DNA of 64,000 nucleotides from Pseudo-nitzschia pungens (taxonomy: Eukaryota > Bacillariophyta > Bacillariophyceae > Bacillariales > Bacillariaceae): NCBI GenBank assembly GCA_037355855.1, contig CM074761.1, positions 310,001 to 374,000 on the forward strand. Reading direction: 5' to 3'. Below the pieces are notes generated by a model. That model was not told the DNA's origin, did not search any database, and saw nothing but the letters and a program-made list of their open reading frames with translations. Below, piece after piece: positions 51,835 to 62,869 of this stretch. Position 1 is the stretch's first letter; every line of letters starts with the position of its first letter. The position numbers were made by a program, and so were the translations under genes.

Positions 51835-52404
51835 AAGAGTGGATTATCAACATCACATTAACCCCCTACTACTAGTACTACTAGTAGAAATAAAGTTCTT
51901 TCTGTTTCAAGAACAATTACCCTGCCAGTTTGTTGGCTCCTCCTTCTGAACCACCAATCTTGAATTGATAATACGAGATATGAAGTACTAAATCATCCCC
52001 CGGCTCAAGAAGGAGAGTTGGGTGAACGTTGATGGCATGACTACAAGAGTATTACAACAACTGCTGCTTTCAATTCAGCAACAAGGGCATTCATCCGTGT
52101 ACGAGTACGGTACGCGACGTTCGTAGACTCCGACAGAGACGAAGGTCAGCTTGCCCTCTCAAGTCCGCGACTGAACAACACAAAACTCCTTTAGCGGGAA
52201 GAACAGTTGATACTAGTAAGAATTACGTACTGTAGCACTACGAGTACAAGTACTACTACGTTGGGACAATACCATTGGTTGTTCAACGGGGACGAATCCC
52301 TTTGTGATCCTATGACCCCGAAGTGAATCATACCTACGTACTGTGGGCTGTCCCCATGGTCACGGGACGCTGGTTCTCCCCACACCGCTAACAGCGGGTG
52401 GACC
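51835..52404. other. Intergenic
   Basis: Nothing recognised apart from a TACTAGTACTACTAGTAG tract near 51868-51887. Confidence 0.35.
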
Positions 52405-52890
52405 AATGAGCAGTGCGGTCAGTGGAAGAAGTGCATCGAAACCCTGAAAAAGAGGATGGCACCAGCAACAAGATCATGGGTCCGGGAGAGCTTCCGGAAC
52501 GTACGTTCAAAGGCATTTTGGCCGTTGCCGCGCACATTCTTTGTGAAACGGCAGATGCGGGATGCAAGGTGATGCTCTTCGGCGTCGTGCCACGGCGCCT
52601 TTGCGTCGGTGATCGACGCAGTGAACAATGGACTCGAAACGGGGGTCGACATACTTTTCGAAGACCAAGAAAGAGTCGCCTCACATCCGGTCGGCCGATT
52701 GCAGACCCGGATTCTTCAACCCGGATTATAACAAGCAGGAGGAGCACGGCGTCGATGGGAGCGTCGAGGTCCGACAGGAGCTCATATCGGATTCGTTGCA
52801 TCCCAACGCCGAGGGCCACAAGCTCCTGGCTGAGTGTATACGAAAATACTTCTTCGACCAACCAAATCAACCAGAAAAGAGAATAATTCA
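52405..52890 (+). pseudogene. SGNH/GDSL hydrolase remnant
   Basis: Three plus-strand frames in succession carry pieces of what looks like one esterase-type protein: ILAVAAHILCETADAGCKVM then LFGVVPR (52510-52590), AFASVIDAVNNGLETGVD (52598-52652), and EVRQELISDSLHPNAEGHKL (52767-52826). The last has the D-x-x-H block of the SGNH catalytic site. The frame changes and the lack of the N-terminal GDSL block make this a decayed fragment. The assignment depends mainly on the last block. Confidence 0.5.
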
Positions 52891-53081
52891 CAATAAGACG
52901 AGAGGAGACACAACATGCGAAATTCACCAGAACAGAATGAGAGTGAAACGTACTTGTACGAGCTACTACTTAGGATCTTTTTATGACCATGACCTTACAA
53001 AACAAGATTGCTTGAACCGTAAGGTAAGATTACGTGTACAGTGCGTACGAGTAACTTACTCGTAAAAGTACTGGTAAATAT

Positions 53082-53500
53082 GAGTGATTCCTGAAAACAT
53101 AAATTGCATAGAGTATTAAATGTTATTGAACAACGTTTATTTTTTTGCGCACCCAACGGACGTGCATTGATTGATATTTAACGGTCGTTCTCCGTTCGTG
53201 GCTATTTAGCTGATTTAGGAATTTGGAATCCACTTTCTTAAAACCAAAAACTAATCAGCCGAACCTCTACAGCAGGCCGTCGGCTCGGTTCGGAACACCA
53301 AAAAAAGACCTTTATTTTTAGATTCCGTTGAGGAGTAATAAATCTGTACAGTCGAGGGGCATCGACTGTACAGATCTGGTTCTGAACGTGCATTGTTTGC
53401 ATTAATTAGAACTAAATCGTTTCCATAACACATAAATTTATTCATGTGCGACCGTTATTATATTAACTTTTAATGCAATTAATGTTTTCAGGAAACACTC
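53082..53500. mobile_element. Harbinger-derived MITE
   Basis: 419-bp deletion derivative of the 14431-16423 element. The left TIR is GAGTGATTCCTGAAAACA; the right one has one mismatch. Shared internal blocks include TTTTTTTGCGCACCCAACGG, GCCGAACCTCTA and TTTGCATTAATTAG. A 14-bp stem hairpin (53342-53355 with 53362-53375) sits at the same relative place as the hairpin in the larger element but has a different sequence. Flanks are TAT and AAT, so the target duplication is imperfect. It ends 230 bp upstream of an M11 protease start. Confidence 0.85.
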
Positions 53501-53730
53501 AATCTTGGGTCGTATTTTTATTTTTTTTCTTGTTCGGTCGTGTACGAGTACTTGTACCCTTAGCAGTAATTTTAAGATTTACGCGTCGAACTGGTGGGGG
53601 ACCGTGCCCAGCGTTCGCTAAGAAAAAAAAGAAATTCGAAATTGAAAACATCATCTCACAAATCGAATTAGTTTCGACCAAAATCAACACACCACAACCA
53701 ACAGATCCAAGAATACTATTACTGTTTACC

Positions 53731-55962
53731 ATGAAGCTGACTTTGACGCATGTTCTATTCGTCTGTCTAGCCTTTGTAAATGCGGCTTCGCCTCCATCTT
53801 CACCTTCGCCTTCAAACGAGGAGGAGGATGATCGGCACGAGATACTTGTGCGCCGCTACCTGACAGAAGAAGACGAAGCAGAGTGTGTGCTCTATCTCAC
53901 AGAGATAGAAGACAACGAAAGGTGGAATTGCAGATTCACAAAGGAACAAGCAGAAGAGCTCGGTATTCCAGCCGAGATGGGAATCGAAGGTGTCCCCGAA
54001 GAATTTTTTGAATCGGCGGTTTCTGGAGGAACCATCGTCAAGTTCGTGGACGGTGCATTTATCAAACAGGATCCTTTCGCTGCCGCCGATTCCAGAAGCA
54101 ACATATCTGTTGGAACCGTAATGGTCCCAAGGGCAGCGTCCGTCAAGATCAGAGACCTGTCCAACGATGATCCTCGTCACTACCTCAATCATCGCAAAAC
54201 AAAAGGCAATTTCAAAACCCTGGTGGTTCGCATCATCGACAGCCTCGATAAAGAACCAGCCTTGGCCGAAACATTGAGAAATAAAATCTTTACCAATTCT
54301 TTTAACATGAAGAAACAATTTGAGGCCTGCTCCCAGGGCCAGATGATCATTGAAGAAGCTGGCATAGTTGACGTCAAAGTCAATGTTCCCTTGAACGACG
54401 ACACCAATGAGCGTGATTTCGGAGCAGTAGCAAAGGCCGCAGCAGAAGCCAAGTATGGTGGAAGTGTCGGTCTCGAAGCAATGTACGACTTTGTGATGTT
54501 CTGCTTCCCTCCTGGCAAGGGCTTTGGTGCCTGGACTAACCTTAATAGCTTCGATAGCTATTACAGCGATATTTGGTACACGTATCCCAGTGTTCAGATG
54601 CATGAAATCGGACACAACCTTGGACTTAAACACAGCATGGCGAATGACGAAGAATACGGTGATCGTTCCTCTCTCATGGGAAATATTGGAGGAGAAGAAG
54701 GCCCGCATTGCTTCAATCCTGCCAATAACTACCAGTTAAGATGGTATGAAAAGCAACAGCTGTCAATCAAGCCCTTGGAACTGCAGACTCCTCGGACCTT
54801 CGTCTTGAATGGAGTGAACGACTACAGGCGGGATGGGTCCTCAGTTGGAGAATTGGTCGTGTTGCGCCTTGAATACTATGGGACTGAAACAGAAGGTTGG
54901 GATTTCTACGTTGGGTACAATCGTGCAGCTGGAATAAACAGAGGTGTATATGCGAAGCCGGAGTATATTGACACTGTTACTGTCGTCCGTAAAACCGAGG
55001 GCGGGATGTATGGAAATGGTAAGACTGATCGGTGGGACATACCGGTGGGGGGGAGCTACACAATCAAGAGGCCAGTGTCCGACGTACCCGATGTCTACAT
55101 TGACTTCCAGTCCATTCAAAACGGTGGGAAGGACGCCATCGTCGTCATCTCCAACAGTCAGATGATCGGATTGCCCACCACAGCGCCTACAGCGGCATCC
55201 ACAATGACATCCACATCCACATTCACATGGTCACCCACAGTGGCACCCACATACTCACCCATAGAGTCAACCACATTGTCACCCACAGGGGCACCCACAT
55301 ACTCACCCACAGAGTCAACCACATTGTCACCCACAGTGGCACCCACATACTCACCCATAATGTCACCCACACCGGTACCCACCATTGAACCCACAGTGTC
55401 ACCCACAGTGTCACCCACACCGGTACCCACCATTGAACCCACAGTGTCACCCACAGTGTCACCCACAGTGTCACCCACAGTGTCACCCACAGTGTCACCC
55501 ACACCGGTACCCACCATTGAACCCACAGTGTCACCCACAGTGTCAACCATAATGTCACCCACACCGGTACCCACAATTCTACCCACAATCTCACCCACAA
55601 TGGTACCCACCACGGCATCCACAACAGTACCCACCAAGGCACCAATTTCAGAGCCCAGATGTGGGTGTCAAAAATGCACCGAAGAGGTCTGGAACACAGA
55701 AGTCGATGGTCATTCGTGTGGTGATCGAATAATGTGGGTTTTGTCGCTTGGGTGGTTTGACTATATGGCTGGCGCATGCCGTTTTGTCTCGGAGGAGTTT
55801 CCGACAGTGTGTACATGTGCGTGCGATGCATCGCAGCCAACGCCGAAGCCAATCGCTTCTCCAACGCATCAGCCTACGCCGTCTACCACTTCGTTGTTGA
55901 CTTCAACATCCACCGTGCCCGAGGAATTTCGACTATTTACCGAAACGAAAAAAAGCCCGTAG
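53731..55962 (+). CDS. Gametolysin-like M11 metalloprotease 2
   Basis: Second secreted M11 protease, 743 residues. The start is ATG 53731 because it begins a signal peptide (MKLTLTHVLFVCLAFVNA). The longer upstream frame runs into the MITE at 53082-53500 and is not credible. The zinc site is HEIGHNLGLKH (His291, Glu292, His295, His301), followed by the family's CFNPANNYQLRWY segment at about 328-340. The propeptide-like N-terminal region is acidic. A long Pro/Thr/Ser/Val linker (about 484-637) is a 12- to 36-bp tandem repeat (SPTVSPTVSP and PVPTIEP units). A Cys tail with CGCQKCTEEVWNTEVDGHSC and VCTCACDAS (about 645-700) follows. It is more acidic and differs in Cys pattern from the protease at 35937, so they are distant paralogues. 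Confidence 0.9.
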   Translation: MKLTLTHVLFVCLAFVNAASPPSSPSPSNEEEDDRHEILVRRYLTEEDEAECVLYLTEIEDNERWNCRFTKEQAEELGIPAEMGIEGVPEEFFESAVSGGTIVKFVDGAFIKQDPFAAADSRSNISVGTVMVPRAASVKIRDLSNDDPRHYLNHRKTKGNFKTLVVRIIDSLDKEPALAETLRNKIFTNSFNMKKQFEACSQGQMIIEEAGIVDVKVNVPLNDDTNERDFGAVAKAAAEAKYGGSVGLEAMYDFVMFCFPPGKGFGAWTNLNSFDSYYSDIWYTYPSVQMHEIGHNLGLKHSMANDEEYGDRSSLMGNIGGEEGPHCFNPANNYQLRWYEKQQLSIKPLELQTPRTFVLNGVNDYRRDGSSVGELVVLRLEYYGTETEGWDFYVGYNRAAGINRGVYAKPEYIDTVTVVRKTEGGMYGNGKTDRWDIPVGGSYTIKRPVSDVPDVYIDFQSIQNGGKDAIVVISNSQMIGLPTTAPTAASTMTSTSTFTWSPTVAPTYSPIESTTLSPTGAPTYSPTESTTLSPTVAPTYSPIMSPTPVPTIEPTVSPTVSPTPVPTIEPTVSPTVSPTVSPTVSPTVSPTPVPTIEPTVSPTVSTIMSPTPVPTILPTISPTMVPTTASTTVPTKAPISEPRCGCQKCTEEVWNTEVDGHSCGDRIMWVLSLGWFDYMAGACRFVSEEFPTVCTCACDASQPTPKPIASPTHQPTPSTTSLLTSTSTVPEEFRLFTETKKSP

Positions 55963-56459
55963 GGGAAAGTTCTTGTGAGCGTGATTTTCGGTCCTGCTCA
56001 ACGTTGAGTGTCAAGGCCTTTGGGTCCTCCTCGCATCTTGTTTCCTTAATTAAGTAGACTACCCATCGTACACTGCTTCGTGGGTGATCACATGTGGAAT
56101 CTGGAAAGAATGACCGGCTGATATGATACCCGTACAACATTCGAAGAGGGCATAGAAGGATTACGAAAGTGTCAAGGCCTTCGTGTTCTCGCATGTTCGT
56201 TTCCAAACTCATGTAGATGTAGACCACGCATCATAAATAAAATTACTTTGAAATGGTAAGGTTACTGTTGTTGACGCTGCTGACTCTGTTGGTGTGGTGG
56301 TTTGTAGGTTGGTTTGCCTTCGGGCTTTGTTTGTTTGCTTTGCGACAGAGAGATTGATTCGATACGCGCAGTATCACAAACGATGACAGGGTCGATAACA
56401 GGATCTATGTTACTTGCAGTACTGCAACCGATTCCAGGATCTCTGCACTACTCGCGATC
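55963..56459. other. Intergenic 3' flank
   Basis: No gene. A short duplication of GTGTCAAGGCCTT with TCCTCGCAT and TTCTCGCAT contexts occurs at 56008 and 56168. Confidence 0.35.
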
Positions 56460-58060
56460 GGTTTAACTGAGCTGTCCCCCTGTAGATGGATGCGTTGCTG
56501 TCCCCCTGTAGATCGATGCACTGAAGTCCCGGTGTAGATCGACGCGTTGCTGTCCTCTCACTTGTACAGACAAGAATTTACAGATTGTATTGGTAGATGA
56601 ATCTTTTCAAGAAACAAACAGTTCCGTTCAGTTCCATGCATCGCTCAAGTTGAAAGTATCACTTATTCCTATTGAAATCTCTCTTTCAAGAAAGAGAGGC
56701 TGGAACTCTACAGCAGCCCTACTGCTAGGATGGACATAGCTAGCCCCAACAAATGACGTTCACCATACAAGACTAGCCAGACCTTCTTGCTTACACAAGA
56801 AGCGACTCAGCAAAAGAAAAGAATGAATCTGTACTAGTCACCCAAAAGAAACATTTTGAATATCGACGCGTTGCTGCTGTCTCCTTTCCCTGTATATTGA
56901 CGCGTCGCTGTCCCCCTGTAAATCGACGCTTTGCCACATCGACGCGTTGCTAGTCGCTGTGCATCGACGCGTTGCTGTTCCATTGTATATCGACGCTTTG
57001 CTGCTGCTCGCTATCCCCTGTATATCGACGCTTTGCTGCTGCTTGCTGTCCCACTGTATATCGACGCTTTGCTGCTGCTCGCTATCCCCTGTATATCGAC
57101 GCTTTGCTGCTGCTCGCTATCCCCTGTATATCGACGCTTTGCTGCTGCTCGCTGTCCCACTGTAGATCGACTTTTGCTGCTGCTTGCTGCCCTCCCCCCC
57201 AGTGTATCCTGTTTATCTTGGCAATGCTGGGATGTATCTTTGCAGCACACAATCCACGATTCGAACCTATCGAAACCCTGTACGTTATTTGCTGCTTGCT
57301 GCTTGATGCTTGATGCTCGCTGCTTGCTATCTCCTGTATATCGATGCTTTGCTGCTTCCCCCCCTTCTTGGGCGATGCTGGGGTATGCCTTCCCGGTACA
57401 GAAATCACGCGTCAAACCTAGCGAAACCCCTGTAGGTCATTTGCAACTCACAGCTAGCAGTTAGCATCGGTGCTACTCCCTGTTTGCTGCTTGCCGCTAT
57501 CCTGCTATTCCCGTTGCCAACTGTTTCGATGCTGTGATATGTCGGTCCGTGTTGTTATCGTGTTCTTTTATGCATTTGCATACGGAACGTGTACACGTAC
57601 CAGCGAAAAATCCGTTTCGAACAATCATCCACTCCTCCTGTTGCTGTGACCACAGCTTGCAGCTCTGCTGCTCCCCCCAGAAGATAGAGTTTATCTGGGG
57701 CCATGCTGGGGCACCCCTCTTACAGTACAGAAACCACTTGTCGAACCTAGCGAAACCCCGTGCGTTATTCACCGCTTGCTGGTAGCATCGCTAGCCGAAC
57801 AGCTCCCCCGCATCCCGTTTCCCCTGTCCTGTTCATCTCGGGCCATGCTGGCGTATCGCTTCACGGTACACAAAGCACGTGTCGAACCTAGCGGAAGCCC
57901 CGTGATTCGTGATTCGCAGCTCGTCGTTGCCGACGCTGCTGCTGTTCGCTGTTCGCTGTTGCGACTGCTGCTAGGGTACCGCTCGGCAGTACATAAATGA
58001 ACTGCTCGGCCTAGCATTCACGTTAGCATCACTGCTACTCGCTACTCGCTACTCGCTGCT
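56460..58060 (-). repeat. Repeat cluster B, inverted counterpart of cluster A
   Basis: 56470-57185 is a set of about 35-bp units, CTGTATATCGACGCTTTGCT followed by GCTGCTCGCTATCCC, which are the reverse complement of the cluster A short motif. Four copies of the 70-bp core of cluster A, also reversed (GTCGAACCTAGCGAAACCCC and TGCTGGGGTAT blocks), lie at about 57200-57280, 57365-57435, 57680-57760 and 57820-57905. The core reads in nearly the same frame (MLGYxFxVQKxRVEPS) in most units. Confidence 0.8.
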
Positions 58061-58854
58061 AACGGTTACGATTTCTTCGCTGTTTCGTGCCGTGCCGTGA
58101 TATGTTCGTTCTTGTTGTTATCACGTCGTTTTGCGCATTTCCACAGGTCAGCGGAATGCAGAACGCAGAACAAGTGTATGGGTGAATTTGAGGTTACGGG
58201 TATTCGTACCTTACGTAAGATCTTAACCGTCCCGGTATCCAAAATCGTGCAAATTTTCTAGCTTTGTACCGTAGTACAAATGGCCCGTAGAAACCCTGTA
58301 GAAATTAGAAATATCGAGACTCGAAACTCATTGGCTTCTTTCGAATTCTCGATTCGAATGGCTTCAGATTTGGGTAAATTAAAATAAGTTACTTTCTGTT
58401 TGAGTAATTTACGTACGTACGTAAGAGTACGTACGTGCGAGTTTTGTCACTAGTTTTTCAATCCCCGCCAATCCAACACCACACTTGTCACAATGGTGTT
58501 ATCAGTGTTTGAGAGTGCAGCGTCCCATCTGCCTGACCGAGGAAGTAGAGCCCCCCAAAACGTGGTGGCAGTGGCCTGCGGGCACGTCCCTTCCCGCCAT
58601 GATTTCGTCGAACTGGGGGGAGAACTCGGGGCGGGACAAACGACTACGGTAGGGCAAAGACAAGGGCAACGGCAATTGCGATGGCAATAGCAACGACAAC
58701 AACGATCCAACAACGATCCAACAACGACCCAACAACGGTGGAAATGGCAACAACAACACGGCCGCCAGTCTCAATGCCAATGCCAATGCCACCAATACCA
58801 ATCCCAATACCAATGTCGTTCGCAGTCTATGCTGGGGGGGAAAAATGAACGATG
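58061..58854. other. Intergenic with Asn-rich frame remnant
   Basis: 58480-58845 has a plus-strand stretch of GAC/AAC-rich codons (DGNSNDNND, then NANANATNTNPNTNVV) resembling an Asn-rich exon. It has an internal stop and no start, so no gene is defined. Confidence 0.3.
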
Positions 58855-59570
58855 ATCCCCGTCTTTCATACACTCAACAGGGAACAAGAAGAACCAAACT
58901 ACGACGATCGCGGTTTTTCGTGAGTGACTGTAGCAGGGAACCAGCAAACACTACACGACGACGATCCCGGTTTTTGGTGAATCATGCACGGAGTGGAATA
59001 CAACACGATGAGCCCCCTGTTGCGCGACTGCGGAAAACCAAATACACGACGATCCCGCCGGTCGTTTGTGAATGCTGCACGGAATCGAATACGCGACAAT
59101 TCCGATCAATCGCGACGAGCGACTGCTGGGGATCAAATACAGTACATGGCAGCCTGTGGGCGATCCCGCTGCTGGCTGGTGCTTTCTGCTACCGGTACGG
59201 AACCAAATATAGGAGAATCTTGGTGGTCTTTCGTGGTGATGATCCACTGTGTGTAGCTCCACTTTGAACTCGAGACCTCTTGTGCGACTGCACTACCGTA
59301 CGTGTTCACGCGCAAAGGCCAGCAGGATCGGGGGAGGAAAAGTGCAGAGAAGAATCAAATTCATCGAGATCGCGGTCTTTTCGCGCGTGCACAGAAAAAA
59401 GGTCACGACGATCCCGGCCTTTCGTGCATGCGGGGAACCAAACACATCACTTTGTTGTAAGCAGTATTTGGTTCCCTTCATCGAGGAATGACAGAGATCA
59501 TCGTGTATTTGTTTCGCTGCACTCGACCAGGATAATCGAGTATTTGGTTCCGTGCGTTCGCAACAGACCG
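58855..59570 (-). repeat. Diverged inverted copies of the 38-kb minisatellite
   Basis: Units such as ACGACGATCCCGGTTTTTGG read on the minus strand resemble the GCATT-CCGAAAGACCGGGATC-ATCGTGTAT unit at 38255-39390. The last part (59480-59570) switches to the plus orientation (GAGATCATCGTGTATTTG). Confidence 0.65.
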
Positions 59571-60196
59571 TGCAGCAGTGTCATGTTTGCGTGCGTTGCA
59601 GCTATCCGCAGCATGCATTCTGCTACTAACAGGGATTCCGTCGGAGCATTTTTCCCTAATGGCTGGCTATCAGTTTCTTGTGTTCTTCCTTCCCTTTGGA
59701 TTTGCCACCAAAACGACAGTCCCGGTTGCCACCCTTTCGTTCTCGTTTCGTGCTTCGTTTGGCGTTGCAGAACGAGGGAACCGTGGCGATACCAATCCGG
59801 TGCAACTTGGCGGAATTCAGCGAGTCTGCGAGTGAGTCTCAGCCCACCCATCGACGGTTCTTGTTCTCGGTGGTTTGCTCGGCGGAAGTACTACCAATAC
59901 TACTACTACTACTACTAATTTTGCCAGCAAAATAATGCCATGTTGTTTCATAGTAATGTGTACTTTTATTTTTTCTATTGTATAATTGCATGTAATTTTG
60001 CTTCACGACCCTCCTATGCTGGGATTGTAGCTGCACAATTCTACTCACACACCTCCATCATCAGTCGAACACTGTTGTCGTTTGGGTGTGGACACGGCAG
60101 TGATTGAATTGCGGTATCCGTTCGAGTTTTGGAGGGTAAATCTTGTGCGCTCCTGATGGGATTCACTCACCCCGTTCGTGCATTACGGAGGAGGGC
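59571..60196. other. Intergenic
   Basis: An 85-codon frame at 59678-59935 has no recognised content and ends in a (TAC)n run (59886-59914). No gene is claimed. Confidence 0.3.
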
Positions 60197-61303
60197 TCAT
60201 TCTGGTCCGCTTTTTGGGAAAAAAATGCTCGTTCTCTGTTCGACGCAATACTTTGCCAGCTGAACTATGGATTCTTTTGACCCAAACTCAATGGCCTCTG
60301 GATTCCGCAGCAAATCCTCGAGGACAATTTCGACATCTCCTTTTAAGGATTCATTTGCGAATTCCAATGCCCGTCCATTTTTAGTCACTGCGGCTAAGAC
60401 CACGTCCTTGTCGTTTTGCAACTCTTTGGATGCAAACCGCAAGGCCCGTCCATACTTATTCACTGCAGCTAAGACCACCTCTCTGTCGTTTCGCAACTCT
60501 TTGGATGCAAACCACAAGGCCCATCCATCATCGTTCACTGCAGCTACAACTACCTCTCTGTCGTTTCGCAACTCTTCGGATGCATATTGCAAGGCCCATA
60601 CATTATTATTCACTGCAGCTACAACCACCTCTCTGTCGTTTCGCAACTCTTCGGATGCATATTCCAAGGCCTCTCCATTATTATTCACTGCAGCTACAAC
60701 CACCTCTCTGTCGTTTCGCAACTCTTCGGATGCATATTCCAAGGCCCACCCATGATTATTCACTGCAGCTAAGACCACCTCTCTGTCGTTTCGCAACTCT
60801 TCGGATGCATATTCCAAGGCATCTAAATTGGATGCATATTCCAAGGCCCACCCATGATTATTCACTGCAGCTAAGACCACCTCTCTGTCGTTTCGCAACT
60901 CTTCGGATGCAAATTTTAAGGCCAATCCATCCTTATTCACTGCAGCTAAGACCACGTCTTTCTCGTTTCGCAGTTTTTTGGATGCATATTCCAAGGCCCG
61001 TCCATTTTCATTCACTGCGGCTAAGACAACCTCTTTGTCGTTTCGCAACTCTTCGGATGCAAAACACAGGACCATTCCATTTTTATTCACTGCAGCTAAG
61101 ACCACGTCTTTGTCGTTTGTTACGGTGTTCCCAAAATATCTTAGGAAGCTGCCAATTCGTGCTACTGCAGCCATGGCAACATCTCTATCCTCCAGCATTG
61201 GAGAGGGAGGGTCACGCTGCTTTAGCTCGTCCAACGCGTCTTTGATGACATAACCTTCATCATCCACGCAATGATCATACGCATGCTGTCGAATGAATTC
61301 CAA
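60197..61303 (-). CDS. DUF4116 repeat protein
   Basis: Protein made of about 12 tandem 25-residue DUF4116 repeats, of the type NDREVVLAAVNNHGWALEYASEELR. The molecular role of these repeats is unknown. They occur in large numbers in some algae and protists. The C-terminus (VQLAKYCVEQRTSIFFPKSGPE) is unique. One repeat (60818-60847) carries an extra 10 residues from a partial duplication (ASNLDALEYAS). The frame has no upstream ATG: it opens just after a stop near 61333, and the first in-frame Met lies at 61198. A plausible 3' splice site (TTGCTGTCAG) sits at 61310-61319, so an upstream first exon is likely. Confidence 0.8.
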   Translation of the reverse strand: MEFIRQHAYDHCVDDEGYVIKDALDELKQRDPPSPMLEDRDVAMAAVARIGSFLRYFGNTVTNDKDVVLAAVNKNGMVLCFASEELRNDKEVVLAAVNENGRALEYASKKLRNEKDVVLAAVNKDGLALKFASEELRNDREVVLAAVNNHGWALEYASNLDALEYASEELRNDREVVLAAVNNHGWALEYASEELRNDREVVVAAVNNNGEALEYASEELRNDREVVVAAVNNNVWALQYASEELRNDREVVVAAVNDDGWALWFASKELRNDREVVLAAVNKYGRALRFASKELQNDKDVVLAAVTKNGRALEFANESLKGDVEIVLEDLLRNPEAIEFGSKESIVQLAKYCVEQRTSIFFPKSGPE

Positions 61304-61333
61304 GAACTCCGTCTGACAGCAACAAATTCAAAA

Positions 61334-62094
61334 CAGTACGAGTAACCTTATTCGTACAAGTAGTCGTACAAGTAACTGTAGTACGAAGTACAAGTAAGTC
61401 TTGTACGAACCAAAGTTCCGTACGAATTGAAGTACTCGTAGTACCGTATCCACCTATGTCTTACTAGCACAAGTGCTTTTTTGTTTCGAATTCGAATTGA
61501 GCATGACCAAGACTGGATATTCTTCCACGAATGGCCTGTAGAAATAGAAACCCAGTAGATAATACAGTAAGAATTATTATTATGTTGTCGTAACTCGAAA
61601 CTCATTGGCTTGTCTTTTCGAAAGACTTCATTCAGATTTTTGTACCGTACGAGTAAGATACTGATATGAGTAAGTCTTGCGGTTTCGTAAGTTCAACGTT
61701 GAGAGTATCAGGAGTCATATTGAATTAGTGGAGTTGTAAGTGCTTATCCTTACCTCTTGTAATATTTACAACGAAACTTTATCTTCTGTAAAGAAGAGGA
61801 AGAGTGTTAGAAACCGGGGTATGGTAACAAAAATAAAAATTTATGGGGATACTGCTGAGCTGTGTTGATATCCGCTCGTCAGCGGTCTTCGGGGAACTTA
61901 ATCGTAGATATGGATTATCTCGTACTGGTCTAAAAATAGGGGAAAGCCTTAACAATAATAATACATAAAGTCCTGGCAAATCGTGAGTCTACAGCGGACT
62001 GTTCAAGGTCTATTGCATACGCTCAAGCAATACAAGGCACTTCCCTAGATGTACATCGGAAACAGTCGTAAAGGAGGGCATGATAGGTTTCTAT
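61334..62094. other. Intergenic
   Basis: No gene recognised. It contains short motifs GTAACCTTA and TACGAAGTA at 61342 and 61382. Confidence 0.35.
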
Positions 62095-62650
62095 TTTAGA
62101 GGAAAAGAAAAAGAGTGAAAGGAGCTGAGCCAAAGCGCTCAGCTCTGTATCGTGACATCGATCCGCTAACTCGCTAACTCGTATAATAACAGAGCTCCTG
62201 TAGCTCTGGTACTGTATCCTACGAGTAGCGTACCGTATCGGAGTATCGTAGCGTAGCTCCGCTTAATTAAGCTTCGCTTAATTATCAACGATCCAATCGT
62301 ATGCTAGCTCACTTATGCTAGCGCGTTGGGTAACTGTTTGGGCCGGGTATGCGGTCATGGTACATATTATACACCAATGACCCGACCCCGGCGGTAGCAT
62401 CATATCTTAGCATTGGTATCATGGTAGGCTAGCATCTTTCAGTATCTCGTAGCCTTAGCAACCCTAACCCTGTAGCATTTAGCTACACCACAGAGGGTGC
62501 TTTACTCGGGGTACGTAGGATTGGTACAAATCGTACGCGGCGACCCTAGTAGACTCTGCTAGCATCCATACTAGACAGGATAGGTCTGCTGCTAAGCCTG
62601 CTGCTAAGCCTGTTGCTAAGCCTGTTGCTAAGCCTGTTGCTGAGCCTGTT
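62095..62650 (+). repeat. Diverged dispersed repeat, copy 2
   Basis: Partner of 50825-51320 (see there for shared blocks). It ends in the 12-bp minisatellite that follows. Confidence 0.5.
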
Positions 62651-62674
62651 GCTAAGCCTGTTGCTGAGCCTGTA
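62591..62674 (+). repeat. 12-bp minisatellite (GCTAAGCCTGTT)
   Basis: Seven units of GCTAAGCCTGTT or single-base variants. Confidence 0.9.
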
Positions 62675-62869
62675 TGCTAGCAATTAGCACACAGCTCTAG
62701 CATTCAGCTCAGCACCTGTTAGTCAGTTACTGGAGGCTGCTGACTGTAGCCCCAGTACATTCTCCTACACAGGAGCCTTAGCACAGATGGTAGCACCACC
62801 TTGAATATCTTCATAGAGCAGGATGCTGAGCAGGATGCTAGCACCAGGATGCTGCTGAGCAGGATGCTG

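Noticed and set aside
53473..53730. Upstream extension of the second M11 protease
   Set aside because: It begins inside a MITE; the signal peptide starts at 53731.
60430..61245. 271-codon plus-strand repeat frame
   Set aside because: Antisense of DUF4116 repeats.
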